From NCBI GenBank assembly GCA_009809945.1, contig WTPW01002194.1, positions 23,859-87,858 of the forward strand: a DNA stretch of 64,000 nt. The letters run 5' to 3'. The position numbers were made by a program, and so were the translations under genes. Shown here piece after piece: positions 21,240 to 32,914 of the stretch. Origin of the DNA: Gigaspora margarita (Eukaryota; Glomeromycota; Glomeromycetes; Diversisporales; Gigasporaceae). Below the pieces are notes generated by a model that did not search any database, was not told where the DNA came from, and saw only the letters and a list, made by a program, of their open reading frames with translations. Positions within the stretch are counted from its first letter, which is position 1. Each line of letters opens with the position of its first letter.

Positions 21240-22377
21240 AAATCATTGTGGTTATTAGAAGTCTTCCCAATGATAAGTCCCCGGGGCTTGATGGGCTTAC
21301 ATATGAATTTTATAAGCTTATGGAGGACACTATTGTGCCTGTCCTAACAACTATTTTCAACCAAGTACTGGAGATGAGGATACTACCAAATTTATGCCAT
21401 AAAAATTTGATTACTCTCATCCCGAAGAAATCAACAGACCTATCTAGTTTGGACAATCAGAGACCAGTATCACTAGTGAACTGTGATGCAAAAATTTTCA
21501 TGAAGATTTTAGCCTCATGTCTGAAACTCTATAGTACCTCTACATCAACTTTATAACAAGACGTTTGATCTTTGATGCTGCCTTGAATGTGCTTACCACA
21601 ATGAGAAATCAAAAAGAGATCACAAACTATCACTGGATGATGTTTGCAGACCAACAAAAAGCATTTGACCATATTGATCACAACTTTTTGCAAATTGTAC
21701 TAGGGAAAATGAAATTTAGCTAAGGCTTCAGAAGTCTAGTGGAAAATCTATTCTCAAATCAAGAAGCACACATATTTGAATCAGGTTATCTTTCAGAGCC
21801 ATTTAGGGTTAAAAGAGGCGTACATCAAGGCGATCCTCTTTCTCCTCTTCTTTATATTCTAGCTTTTGAACCTCTTCTGATATCGATTAATAATAAAATT
21901 AGAGGCATCCCAATACAGAACCTTTATTTCAAAACAGTAGCATATGCGGATGATCTAACAATAGGGGTTGGATCATTGTCAGACTGGTTGGAGATACAAA
22001 AGTTATTCAACACTTATGAGGCTGCTGCAGGACAAGAATTAACAAACACAAGACAAAATTAGCACCACTAACTAACATAGCCAGAAGAGCAAACCTTCCA
22101 GGTTTAAATCTTTTCAATATAGTGGAAGAACAAAGAATCTATAACTGTCTTAGGCTATGAGATTTACATGAATGGTTCCTCTAAGAAGGATTTGTGGCTC
22201 ACAACAATCTCCAAGATTCAATCCTCACTTGACAAAGTTACACAAAAGAACTTTTCTATTAAAGATAGAATCCTAGTAGCTAAGTCTCTGGTACTTTTGA
22301 AAATATGGTATATAGCATATCTTTTGCTGCTAAGCAAAAAGCATATAGCAAAAATAAATAGAATAATTACTTTTTGA
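21240..22377 (+). pseudogene. beta2: reverse transcriptase
   Basis: Frames at 21248-21556, 21739-22062 and 22168-22377 give VIRSLPNDKSPGLDGLTYEFYKL, LITLIPKKSTDLSSL, PVSLVNCDAKIFMKILAS, then (after a decayed box A) FRVKRGVHQGDPLSPLLY (box B intact), TVAYADDLTIGVGSLSDW (box C intact), RILVAKSLVLLKIWYIAYL. Box A reads QKAFDHIDHNF near 21655 on the plus strand. Frameshifts separate the blocks. Confidence 0.75.
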
Positions 22378-22500
22378 ATAAACATAACTCAAAAATGCTT
22401 CCTAGATATTCGGTATACCAACAATCATATGATCAGTAAGGTCTCCAGACCCCAATCATTAGCAATATGTTAGAGACCCAAATGTTATCAGTATGGCTAA

Positions 22501-22786
22501 TAGGGTTCCTCAAATTCAAATCAAATCAAATATTGTGTCAATTTGAATTTGATCAAATCAAATTGACCCTGATTTGAATTTGATTTGATTCAAATATTTG
22601 GATTTGAATTTGATTTGAATTTGAATTTTTAATAGTAATTTTCAAATCAAATCAAATATTTGTCAAATCAAATCAAATTTGGCCAGATTTGAATTTGATC
22701 AAATCAAATATAGTCAAATTTGAATTTGAATTTGATCAAATATTTGATTCAAATATTTGAAGATCAAATCAAATTGTGGAACCCTA
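22501..22786. mobile_element. hAT MITE, CAAATCAAATTTGAATTTG words (286 bp)
   Basis: It begins TAGGGTTCC and ends GGAACCCTA, with a perfect 8-bp duplication ATGGCTAA at 22493-22500 and 22787-22794. Almost the whole body is made of CAAATCAAAT, TTTGAATTTG and TTTGATCAAAT in both orientations. It looks like a satellite but is bounded like a hAT element. Confidence 0.9.
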
Positions 22787-22794
22787 ATGGCTAA

Positions 22795-23579
22795 CGCTTT
22801 TAACTGATAATATACTTTGGGCACAAATAGAGCACAACATCATTAACTTAGTTTTTAAGAACCAAAAGAAACATTTCAGTGCTACAAGCACTAACTGCAA
22901 ATCTAGTTCAAACCAAAGCGTGGCCTACAGAATGAAAACCATATTTATTAGCATGAAGAAGAGTTGATGAATCAATTTTAGCCCTTACGAACTGGCCTTG
23001 GCAGATGGGAGGAAAAAGGGAAATGAATTCCAAGTTAAAAATATTATAAAGAAAAATGACATTTACTTCATCTCTGGCCCAACAAACATTCAGCAAACCA
23101 GTAATAGATTGAATTCTTTTTAAAGCAATGGACAATAAAAAGAAGGATATTATGTGGTGGCTCTTTCACAGAGCCCTACCACTAGGATACCACCTTCAAA
23201 ACGTCTCAACAACAGAAACGGGGTCCTGTATATAGTGTGTAGATACACTCCAATCTCTAGACCACTTTGCCTTTGAATATCACATCAGTAAATCAATATG
23301 GTTGGAAACATACAAATTCTTGAACTTGGAGGCAACTCATCCTATTCCTAACTCCATGGAGGAAGTCTTTACTGCCTCTAACTTTTTCCAAGAAGTATAC
23401 TATAAAACTGCTATCTGGATACACATAAATACAATTTACAAAATTTGGTGTTGGTACACAGCTACAAAATGGGGTAGTATAGTTATCCAGAAATTTCCCT
23501 TTCCTCTATAATCAGAAACTACATTTCAAGAGAAATACGGGTACTGTGCTATAATTCCTCTTCTAAATCTGTAAATAGA
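22795..23579 (+). pseudogene. beta2: C-terminal domain
   Basis: Decayed. Readable blocks are DNKKKDIMWWLFHRALPLGYHLQN (from about 23127), LDHFAFEYHISKSIW, and 23302-23511 METYKFLNLEATHPIP then AIWIHINTIYKIWCWYTATKWG. They match the finger and the IYELW-type tail of beta1. The first Cys pair of the finger is not intact (a stop follows the first Cys). Confidence 0.6.
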
Positions 23580-24118
23580 GTCCTGCGGGTTGATAGCATA
23601 GTGGTTGCGCTCCCAGAACATCACCCGTTTCCATACACAAGGTTGCCAGTTCAAGTTTTACGAATGGTAAAATTTAACTATACATGATCATGTGAAGGAT
23701 GGCTTGAATTAGGATGCTAGAACCATGTTTGGACAGCTCAGCCACATTTTGGACTTGGCTGTGATAAGAGGCTCTCTGACCAATTCGGACAGATGTTGTA
23801 TAACCTGCTATAACGGGGTTTGTGTTCTTGTTCGTTCTTTGCTGGCCTCAGAGGTGAAAACTTCTAGAACAATTGAAACGAGGGTTCAAGTCTGGCCGAA
23901 CTCGCCTGTCATTGGTGTGTCTCTCTGTAGTACTATTTGGATAATTCCGGATAAAATCCCCTGGTTGAAAAAAATAGGCTAGTCGATTAAGTTCAGTAGG
24001 ATTAGGAAAAAATAGGATGGCTTAGTACCGGTTAGCCATGGTAGAAACTAAAAATAGAATAAAGTTGTGCCAACTGCGCCCACCCGGCCTTGCGCTGGGA
24101 AGTTAAAATAAAAAAAAA
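23580..24118 (+). mobile_element. SINE A, plus strand
   Basis: The head reads TCCTGCGGGTTGATAGCATAG, then box B CCAGTTCAAG; the A body follows and the tail is AAGTTAAAATAAAAAAAA. The target duplication AAATCTGTAAATAGA is at 23565-23579 and from 24117. It inserted at the 3' edge of beta2. The 85-codon frame 23725-23982 within it is not a gene. Confidence 0.85.
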
Positions 24119-24924
24119 TCTGTAAATAGAAAAATATGTAAATATCTTTGTTGTAAATAATAATTTATATAGTACTTAATAAAGAGCACCACATGCACCT
24201 CAGATGCATCACGCATCATAGACAAAAAAAAAATTCTATAAAATCTTATGATTTACAAATTTTTACTAATTAATTCTTACTTTTTGCACTAAGTAAACTT
24301 GTTTAGCATCAAAAAATACATATAAAATATTTAGACTCAGACTAGTTTGCAGACTTCAGACCAGAATTAGCTATAATGCATATAATATGCATGCATGCAG
24401 CATGCATAGTGTAAAAAAATACCATTTTGCCCATCTCTACTAGGACCATGAATGAAGAAGATCTATTAATAAACTTAGGCTGAGTAACATAGCCACTTTA
24501 GTTACACAGCACCAGTAAAAGTAAATATCTGATATAAAAGTCATTAAAATAGGAGATCCTATATAAGGAACCAGGAAATGAAGGCTTGAGTTGTACTACC
24601 CAAATAAAAGAAAAGAATTGCAGAATCTGAGTTCAGAAGGATCTGCCTCTACCTAAAACAGAAGGAAGACCAAAACTTTGAGAAGGCTAGTACAGTAACT
24701 TTGAGAAGGTCAGAATGGAAAGGAAGTGCTAAAATTGGGGTACTGGAATGGACTACTGGAAGGCTGCTTTGAGCAGGGATATTGAAATGTTAGTACCAAG
24801 TAGGGGCATTGGAAAAGATTTCTGTGAACTGGACATGAAGTGGAAAACTGGGAAGACCATAAGAAGCTGAAACTGATAACACCACCAGATGGGCATAGTA
24901 ACAAATGAGGGTGTATTCATGAAG
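24119..24924. other. No gene recognised; purine-rich
   Basis: It contains an ATGCATGCATGC run near 24385-24410, a pair of AACTTTGAGAAGG repeats (24674 and 24699), and several ACTGGAA words between 24740 and 24850. The reverse-strand 64-codon frame (24904-24710) with repeated FQYP is a shadow of those words. It may be the body of an unidentified SINE. Confidence 0.4.
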
Positions 24925-25083
24925 ACTGACAAGCTACCTCACAATCGATAATAGTTGCTACATAGTAAAGTCTAAAATTTACTATGCAAATTGATTATAG
25001 TCGCTTAAGTAAACTTCTTCAGGAGATCAAAATACACATACTCTAAAATTTTTAACAAATTTGAAGAACTTTTTATTAATTGG

Positions 25084-26728
25084 GGGGTTTTTTTTATTTC
25101 TTTGAGTTTATACTTGAAGCCACTTGATGGTGGTCTTTTTATTAAGGTCTTTTTGAGTCATGGGAACCTAACAACCCGGGCCCCTACACTTTATTATTAC
25201 ATATCCTATTTTTTTAACTATTACTATTTCCACCATGGCTAACCGGTGCTAAGCCTTCTTGTCGTTTTCCTATGTCTATTTTCTATCATAGAGTTTTACT
25301 GGCTGACCCTTTTTGCACTACCAGGGATTTTTTTAACCGGGATCTCGCAAATTGTTCGCACCCAACCTGAGGTACCCAATGGCACTTCAATCGACCCATT
25401 GTTTCTTCTAGAACCTTTTTCATCAGAGGTGGAAGTGCAACACCCCTACTGGAGATGACTCAAAGTTCCATCCAATCCATTTGGGAAGATCATCCTTCCG
25501 TTTCTGGGTAGATCTGGTTGACCTTATTTATACCGGAGAATTTTAACCAGAGCTAGTCCTTATTTGTCCAGATCTTCACTAGGGGTCCTGTTATTATATG
25601 TCATGTCTTTATAGAGTGTCCAAATGTGGTTATAAACCCGCACGTGGTCCTGGCACCCTGGCTCAGCCCGTCCGTCTCATGTAGATCTGTAATCTGGGTC
25701 ATGCCCAGGATGCATTAGACTATCGAAATTAATCTACAAATTCTGTATTACAAGATCCCAGGGGAGCCCGCAGTTCACGATAGTAATAGACTGCGACGGG
25801 GTGATCTTCTCATTTCTCTTGTGTTCGTACAGGGTGGTCTTGCTCGTTTTTCTTGCGTTCGTACGGCGCTTCTCTTCGCTTCTCTTTGCTTATTAACTCT
25901 TTTTTTTTTGTATCATATTTCGTATCGTCGTTGGTGCCGTCATTGGTGCCATTGGTGTTGTCCTAGTTGGTGTCGTCGCTGGGGTCGTATGGAGTAGTTT
26001 TTTTTGTTTCTCTTGCGTTTGTATGGGGTGGTCTAACACTAACGCTTCTGAGAAATAGTTTTTTTTATTTTTTTTTTACTTCTTTACTATTTTTTTAGAA
26101 AGTAGTGAATATAAGCAAATACAAGCGAATATAAGCGAATACAAGCGAATATAAGTGAATATGATAGTTAAAACAAAGAAGGGCCAACTGTAGGATAAGG
26201 AAATAAGTATATAGGGCTAGTATTTTTATCACAAAGTGCGAAAGTAGTTTAAAATATTACTATTTTTCATTTTCGTTTTTTTTCATTATTTTTTTTGGTT
26301 TCGTTTTTTTGTTGTTTTTTTTTTATTGTAAAGAATATATATATTATTATATAATAAAATATATAATATTGAGTAAAAACATATATTTAATTTAAAATAT
26401 AATGTATAATAATAATAAATAAAAAATATAAAATTTTATATTAAATTGCGAAAACTTGCGAAAACCTGTAAAACGTTTAAAAATTTGCAAAAAGCATGAT
26501 TATGTGAATATAATAATTATTAATTGATATCATATTCGATATATATCGATTAACCGGTATTCGATAAATATCGATTAACCGGATATATATCGATTACTAT
26601 CACTATCGATAATAATCGATAGGGGTGTTGAGTATCGATATATATCTTATCGGTTAGTAATCGATATATATCTATATATAAAATTTGCTGACGGAGCGTA
26701 ACCACTTACGCTATCAACCCACAGGTCC
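25084..26728 (-). mobile_element. SINE C, minus strand, split by a repeat
   Basis: The target duplication TATTAATTGG is at 25074-25083 and 26729-26738. The tail side (25084-25680) has the C body (TGGCTAACCGGTGCTAAGCC, GAACCTTTTTCATCAGAGG, GTCCTGGCACCCTGGCTCAG). The head (GGAGCGTAACCACTTACGC, then ATCAACCCACAGG) lies at 26693-26728. About 1 kb of foreign sequence separates them, with loss of the SINE's box B region. Confidence 0.8.
25681..26692. mobile_element. Truncated copy of the 1.9 kb CATCAGCAAATT repeat
   Basis: The left part (CATGCCCAGGATGCATTAGAC, then CAAATTCTGTATTACAA) and the later part (AAGTATATAGGGCTAG, TGTATAATAATAATAA, CATGATTATGTGAATAT) match the inner blocks of 3212-5152 in the same order. 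The right end is ATATATCGAT words, then TATATATAAAATTTGCTGA. The left terminus is absent. It also has GTCGTTGGTGCC-type trinucleotide-like repeats (25928-25985) and AAGCGAATA repeats (26105-26160). Confidence 0.6.
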
Positions 26729-27082
26729 TATTAATTGGTTTTTAATTTTTATGTTCAACGAATAAATTAAAATTTATTAATAAAATATAGGTTTATGTAA
26801 TTTAGCACATATGCGTTGTAACACACCCATCTGATAAAACAATCAGATCGTAGAATCAGAAATAGTGATCTTTTAAAAAATCGCCTGTGGCTCATAATTT
26901 TGCTTATGAAGCCGCTCTTTGTGCTCTAACAAAAAAAAATTCCTTGCAAAATTTTTACTATTAAGCCCTTTTTCTCGCCTACACACTATTCTAACCTCAC
27001 CCTAACCCTAACTAACAAAAAAATGGGTTATTTTGGTTGGTTTGATTTCACGTTACACCAAATTATATGAGGTGCAACATGT

Positions 27083-27314
27083 TGGCAAAATCCCAAATTA
27101 CTATAGTTTGGGATTTGTCTGCGCCCAAATCCCAAATACATCCCAAATTAATTTCTCAATAACTTTATTAATAATCTTTGTTTAAACAAATGGTAGATAT
27201 TCTTATTGTTATAGATAATATGTTTGCAAAATTTTAAACCTACTTTTTTGATTTAATCTTTTACAAATAGCAATTGTTTTTTTTTTGAATTTGGGATTTG
27301 TCCATGTTTTGCCA
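27083..27314. mobile_element. Possible hAT-like MITE, TTTGGGATTTG words (232 bp)
   Basis: It begins TGGCAAAATCCC and ends GTCCATGTTTTGCCA, with inverted CCCAAAT/ATTTGGG words inside. A clean 8-bp duplication is not seen (GCAACATG against GCAAGTAT), so the superfamily is a guess from the TGGCAAAA end and the word pattern. Confidence 0.45.
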
Positions 27315-27605
27315 GCAAGTATAGGTGCGCTACAGCGCACATGCACAAAAATATTAAATTCTAAAATATATTTGTTGAATTTAAAAATTAAAAGTTAAAT
27401 AATAAAATGTACTCTAATTCTGATGAAACATTCAGTATATATGTATTTTGTCTTACAAACAAGTTTACTTAAGTGCTAATAATCGATTTACTTAGTAGAA
27501 TTTAGACTTTACTATATATCAACTATTTGCAATTGACCAAAAATTGATTTTATCCAAAAATAAGCTACCTCCAGATTTTTTATATCCAAAAAGGGAGCTC
27601 ATTTT

Positions 27606-27899
27606 TCAGAAGAAACATTTAAAATAATAGTATAAGCTTCTATTTTATTTTTTTACATTTTCCTTTCTATGTTATTTTTTTATAATATCATCCATTACAA
27701 GTGTTCATGTAATGAGAAATGATGTATTACTTTTTTTAATTATTGCTATTTTCAAATTACAGACTATAAGTGATGTTTGAACTAATCGCTTGCTTATTTT
27801 GTTAGATAAAGTCAAGTGGATCAAAATCAATAATACAACAGAATTAGGAGCTTATTTTATATATAAAATGGTAGAACAGGAAAGGATCTACATGTACTC
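27606..27899. other. AT-rich, nothing recognised
   Basis: No frame, repeat or element end could be supported here. Confidence 0.4.
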
Positions 27900-28034
27900 T
27901 TTCCAGTACACATAAGTTTGGAGTAGAGTAACAAAAGTTATCAAAATACACACAAAGTAATAAGAGTAAACAGGGCTAGTCCCCTTAAGAAGAAGAAAAG
28001 AAGCTATAGAGGGTTTGATGATACTATAGTTTTA

Positions 28035-29616
28035 GTGAAAATAATGTCAAAGAAAAAGTGTAAAACAGAAAAACAAACTAACAAGGAAAACATGTCAACA
28101 ACTACACAAAAAGATGAACAAATATCTGCACAGATAGCAACAATAAAAAACGTTGCGATTACTCTACTGGAGGCAAAGCCCCACAACAATACCTTGCAAG
28201 AATATCAAGAACCAACTTGGCATGAAAAAGTTGAACAGGAAGCTACTGTACTTAAGGACATCACAAATATTCAAACTGATACTACGAATAAACAAGTGAA
28301 TCTAGATATTGAACAACCTTTCCAGGCCCCTCTCAAATTGACTCAGGCAATGAAAAAGTTGATGACTTGGCCATAGAACAAAGAAAAAATTATAGATAAT
28401 AGCACATTTTCCAACAATGATTTTTCTTCAAAACAAAGTTCAAAACATATGATGGTAGAATATAGACAAGACAAGGGAAACCAGCCTGAACAGGAAGTGG
28501 TCCTCGCTGTTCCCAAAACTGAAAAGAGGCCAATTGACATATTCTACCTTTTCACCAAGGCACAGTAATGCTCTCATAATTGATATATGAGGAATGCTAG
28601 GCTCTTTCAATAAAAAATCATGTCCTTCATGTTCAATCAGATAAAATATGATGTCTGTGCTGCTAAATAGCACTTTACTAAAGGGGTCTGCACACATTGG
28701 AAATCACCTTTATAAACTGGAAAAACAAAGACAATATACTGCAAATGAAATCATCATATTCCATAAGACCTACTATGGGTATATTTCAATGGATGGTAGG
28801 AAGTCTTTTCTATCAGCTAGATGCCGAAATGTACCTTTGGACAATAAAAATGAAGTCTTGAAGGCTTTGTTAGAAGCCTTCGAAAACTTCAGAAAGATTG
28901 CCACCATTAAACATTTTCTAATCACCAATGGATTGTAATCTTCAAAACAACTGATGATCCTGAGCTCAAAAACCAGTTACCATGTTTTACACATGTATGG
29001 GACAATAAGGTTTCTACTAATCAATTGAATCAAGACAAAGCGCATGCAAGAAAAGGGCCATGTGGCATGAGGATGATAATTCAGAAAAAGAAATAACTTA
29101 GAGTCCCCTGCAGCTCTTGCTTAGGAGAAGGACATCTCATACCCAATTTTGCCATTGGTTGCTAAGATAACAATAGAGGAAGCAACAGGGTCTAAACTTG
29201 ATGAAAAATTACTAGAAAAAGAAGTACCAGAGCATGTACTTCTACAGAATGAGGAACCAACCCACACAACTATAGAAGATATAATGATTCCCAACAAAAA
29301 TGAAGGCCACATGCACAATATGAAACAAACTTACTTTTGTAATACTGATGATCTAACTCAAATTAGTAAACTCCTACAGGACGAACTAACTATGATATAT
29401 GCAGATCTACCAGACAATGAGGTACCTACAATTCCAGAGGTTATGGAGATGGAAGCCTCTGTAAAGATTGTGGCCAGTTCCTACTCACTTGAATCCAATT
29501 TTATCCTAGTCTCTTACAAACAACCAGTGACCACTAAAAAGTCTAACAATATTACAAATGGACAGAACCCCTGTGAAATCTTCTTATGGCAATCAGAAGG
29601 GCTGGGTACTCCATAA
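28035..29616 (+). pseudogene. beta3: ORF1 RNA-binding protein
   Basis: The N-terminal frame 28035-28376 begins MSKKKCKTEKQ (basic). The middle is broken, but 28648-28938 reads MDGRKSFLSARCRNVPLDNKNEV, LLEAFENFRKIATIKHFLI, and CHVLHMYGTIR follows. The C-terminal frame 29149-29616 has LLQDELTMIYADLPDNE and FILVSYKQPVTTKKSNN, as at the end of the other ORF1s. The zinc knuckle is degraded. Confidence 0.65.
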
Positions 29617-29679
29617 TCTTCTCTGACCCAAGAGGGTACTTACCTTTTACGTACTCATGCTTGTGAACCAAAAGATAAA

Positions 29680-29925
29680 AATAGATACGTTTAATAAGAT
29701 AAAAATAGATACGCTTAATATAAAAAGGTTAAATAATGCAGACAAGTGACAAAGGACATTCATTCTTTTTAAATCTTACAATATTGATATTATTATAATA
29801 CAAGAAACTAATTTGAAAGATGCAAAACTTAGGGACTTTTTAAAACACCAACTGCAGTAAGAATCAGTATGGTCTACCAAGACTACTATTTTAGCAGGAA
29901 ACAAAAAAAAATCAAATTTATAAAT
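29680..29925 (+). pseudogene. beta3: start of endonuclease
   Basis: Reads IKRLNNADK, IDIIIIQETNLKDAKLRDFLKHQ, then SVWSTKTTILAGNKK. These are the first two endonuclease motifs (the Asn strand is partly lost, the QE pair is present). An 18-bp direct repeat of AAGATAAAAATAGATACG lies just upstream (29672-29710). Confidence 0.6.
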
Positions 29926-30811
29926 ATGTGGGTGTGGCAATTTAGGGAAGTTGGTAAGTTGTTACCCCCAAGTGGCAAATCTAGGGTTCAAATCCCATTG
30001 GTGATGCTTTGAAAAATGATCTGTGTTCTGGTAACTGTTTCTAGTTGATCGGTTGGGTACACTACCTGTAGTCCTTGGTACACCATCTCAAATGGGAGCC
30101 TTTAGGTGCACAAAAATTCAAGGAACTGGAGAAATAGAAACTTATTTGACAAGTCCCAAGTAAGGAGGTAGCAAAGATCTTCAACAGTGCTACCAAAGCT
30201 AGAATATCAGAAGCTGGAGCCAGTGAATCAGACAATAAGACTTTCAAGAAGAGGGTCCACTAGCCTGGCTGCTGGAGTCGCACTGGAGAAAAAGGACCTA
30301 TGTTCTGGTAGTAGGTACCAAGAGATGAAAGCCATATTGACCCTTCTAACTGGTTTGGAAGTTTGTGAATCTGGTGTAGAATGGTAAGGTGGGTGCTGGG
30401 ATCAGAGTGAACCTTGCAAGGATGAAAGTAGATAATGGTAGTAGTTTAGGCTAATCCCTGGACTGCAAGTGGTCTGCCTCGGTAGATGTGTAAGTTACTG
30501 AAGCAAAGATAATACCTGTGTGAAACAGGAACTGCTCTACCAAGTATTCCATGAGGATAAACTAGTTCTAAGGGAATTCCGTAAGTATCCGGGACTAACC
30601 TTGACTGACTAATGTAACGGAGAGGGTTTAAATAGAACTAGTGTAGAACCTTTGGGCAGACTACTTAAATTAGACAACCAAAAGTTGTATGTGTGACTAG
30701 TTGTATTCTCATCAATATAACAAATGTCAGGTGCCCAAAAAGGCTCTCTTGATCCGTTTGCTTGAATAAAAACCTTTCCTAGAGTAGAAACTTTAACATA
30801 AAAAAAAAAAA
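29926..30811 (+). mobile_element. tRNA-derived retroposon, body type E (886 bp)
   Basis: The head reads TAGGGAAGTTGGTAAG (box A with one mismatch) and GGTTCAAATCC (perfect box B). A purine-rich unique body follows, ending in TTTAACATAAAAAAAAAA. The target duplication is TCAAATTTATAAATA against CCAAATTTATAGATA. It is a different tRNA head from the other SINEs here. At 886 bp it is very long for a SINE. Confidence 0.7.
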
Positions 30812-30854
30812 CCAAATTTATAGATACATTAAAGGTAGAGGATACTATTTTAAA

Positions 30855-31443
30855 TTTTTTTTATTTCTTTGGGTGTACACCCAAAGCTGCAGTTGGTGGT
30901 CTTTTTATTAAGGTCATTGATCATAGAAACCCAACAAGGTCCTATATTTGTACATTTATAATGATCTACATATGTACATCTATTACTATTTTCAATTTTT
31001 TCTACTATGGCTAACTGGTACCAAGCCATCCTATTTCTATTTTTATTCTAGCTGAACTTAATTGGCTAACCCATTTTACAACTGGGGGATTTAACCAGAA
31101 CTGTTCAAATATTTTTGAGCACAAATGAGTTCATCTGGGACATATCTCTCGTTCCAATTTTTCTAGAAGTTTTTCACCTCTAAGGTAAGAACATATCAAA
31201 TAATGACCTATTAGAGCAGATTACTTAACATATATCTGAATTGTTTGGAGAGCCTTGACCTAAGCCAGGCCCGAAATGTGGCTAAGCTGTTCAAACATGG
31301 TCCTAGCATCCTAATTCAGGCTATCCTTCACATGATTGTGTGTAGTTAATTTTTACCATTTGTAGGACATGAACTGGCGACCTTGTGTTTGAAACAGTTA
31401 ATGTTCTGGGAGCACAACCACTATGCTATTGACCCACAGAATG
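30855..31443 (-). mobile_element. SINE A, minus strand
   Basis: The A body is reversed (CCTAGCATCCTAATTCAG, TGGCTAAGCTGTTC), with head at the right (GGGAGCACAACCACTATGC). The target duplication TACTATTTTAAA is at 30843-30854 and 31444-31455. It is more diverged than most A copies. Confidence 0.8.
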
Positions 31444-31500
31444 TACTATTTTAAAATTATATATAATCTTGATAATAAATTTTTTTTTATATTTAATTTT

Positions 31501-32169
31501 TTTTTATTTTAACCCTAGAGCGTAGCTAGAGGCGCAGCTAGCGCCTCATTTATTAAGGTCCTTTTATAGGAACCCAACAAACCCAGGCTCCTGTATTATT
31601 ACATCATTATTTTTTCTACGACTAAGCTACACCTCCCTTCCATCGGTCATTTCCCCAACTTCAGTCCAGCCGGTCCGCCACAGCAGGCTTTTTAAGAGGT
31701 CTTTGCCCCCCTGCACGCTTTTCTAGGACATCCCTTTGTCATCAACCTTGAGTACTTTGTCCGATTTTAGTTTGGTGGCACCTAGTCGGGAGCTTCAATT
31801 TTTGTATCCCTCACGGGACATTTCCTAATTTTGGTTATCAACACCGTGTTTGTACCTTGCAACCAGAATTTCACCGGAAGTATTCTTTTTGTTCAACCGG
31901 ATTTCCACCGGAAGTATTCTTTTTTGTTCCACCGGAATTTCACTGGAAGTATTCTTTTTATTTCCTTTTTTGCTCGGATCTTTACTAGGGGTCCGCTTTT
32001 CATATGCCGTACCTTCATAGAGCGTCCAAATGTGGTTATAAACCCGCACGCAGTCCTAGCACCCTGGTTCAGCCTGTCTGTCTCGTGACTCCGTGTAGAA
32101 TTAATGTTCCTGCGACCTTACGTTTGGGGACCTGGGAGCGTAACCACTACGCTATCGACCTGCAGGCTC
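31501..32169 (-). mobile_element. SINE with body type F and CCGGAAGTATTC minisatellite
   Basis: The head at the right end (TGGGAGCGTAACCACTACGC) is shared with SINE C, but the body is distinct. At 31850-31960 three or four reversed copies of ACTTCCGGTGAAATTCCGG-like units appear, as in SINE B. The tail is TTTTTATTTTAACCCTAGAG. Likely target duplication TTATATTTAATTTT against TTATAGTTAATTTT. Confidence 0.7.
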
Positions 32170-32214
32170 TTTATAGTTAATTTTATAAAAAATTATATTA
32201 AGTAAATAGCAGGG

Positions 32215-32328
32215 GGGTTTTTTTTAAAAAAAAACCAGAACAGGTCAATGCCTTCTTGGGCGCAGAGTGGTGCTCTTTTTATTGTAAATTTATGTGTATT
32301 ACATTATATTTCGTATGAACTTAGAATG
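32215..32328 (-). repeat. Short tailed dispersed repeat, copy 1
   Basis: Matches 48970-49085 in the opposite orientation: CACTCTGCRCCCARGAAGGC, then TGWCCTGGTTT and an A-rich tail. The A-rich tail suggests a retroposed piece, perhaps a LINE 3' end. Confidence 0.55.
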
Positions 32329-32914
32329 ACTATATTAAATAGATGTGTTAACAGTCCTGCGGGTTGATAGCGTAGTGGTTGCGCTCCCAGGGCATTAACC
32401 GTTTCCATACATAAGGTTGCCAGTTCAAGTCCTACGAACGGTAAAATTTAACTACACACGATCATGTGAAGGACGGCTTGAATTAGAATGCTAGAACCGT
32501 GTTTGGATGGCTCAGCCACATGTCGGGTTCGGCTGTGCTAGAGGTCTCAGACCAATTTGGACAGATGTTGTGTAACTTGCTCTAACAGGGTTGATATCTT
32601 TGATCGTTTCTCTGCTGGCCTCAGGGGTGAAAAACTTTTAGAATAATTGGAATGAGGCTGAAGTTTGGTCGAACTCGCCCGTTACTGGTAGTGTTCCGCA
32701 CGGATCAGATCGGACAGATATTTTAAAAGATCCGGATCCGATCTGAAAACTGGATCGGATCCATGTTCAGATCCGAATTTGAAGCCAAAGATCCGGATCC
32801 GGATCCGATATAGTTACACAACTAACACGATATAATTGGTTAATTGATTATAATTTGATGATCAGTTTATTTATTTTTTTTTATAAGTAAATTTTTTGCT
32901 AATAATATCTTCGT

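Larger units (their letters stand above)
18050..23579 (+). mobile_element. LINE beta2, plus strand, decayed
   Basis: In order: ORF1 (18097-19443), endonuclease (19454-19871 and 20505-21100), RT (21240-22377) and C-terminal finger (22795-23511). It is interrupted by a TA-flanked MITE (19872-20504) and a hAT MITE (22501-22786), and its 3' end is abutted by SINE A at 23580. Many stops. The 5' end is near or within the assembly gap. Confidence 0.75.
24925..27605. mobile_element. Foldback MITE (GTAGCTTATTTT family) opened by nested insertions
   Basis: The left arm (24935-25083, continuing 26729-26785) contains AGCTACCTCAC, AGTAAAGTCTAAAATTTACTATGC and CGCTTAAGTAAAC. The right arm (27355-27605) contains GTTTACTTAAGTGC, CTTAGTAGAATTTAGACTTTACTA and AAAATAAGCTACCTCC. 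The arms match the intact copy at 2067-2610. The left arm was opened by a SINE (25084-26728), itself opened by a repeat, and the centre by about 570 bp that includes a TGGCAAAA-ended element. Confidence 0.65.
27900..30854 (+). mobile_element. LINE beta3, plus strand, 3'-truncated
   Basis: ORF1 (28035-29616) and the first part of the endonuclease (29680-29925, resuming 30827-30854 and 31444-31500) are readable. RT and C-terminal domain are absent. Two SINEs are inserted (29926-30811 and 30855-31443). Confidence 0.7.

Noticed and set aside
22505-22790. Satellite or CRISPR-like array
   Set aside because: The repeats run in both orientations without unique spacers, and the block has hAT ends and an 8-bp duplication.
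24710-24904. 64-codon frame with FQYP repeats
   Set aside because: A shadow of ACTGGAA words on the plus strand; no family recognised.
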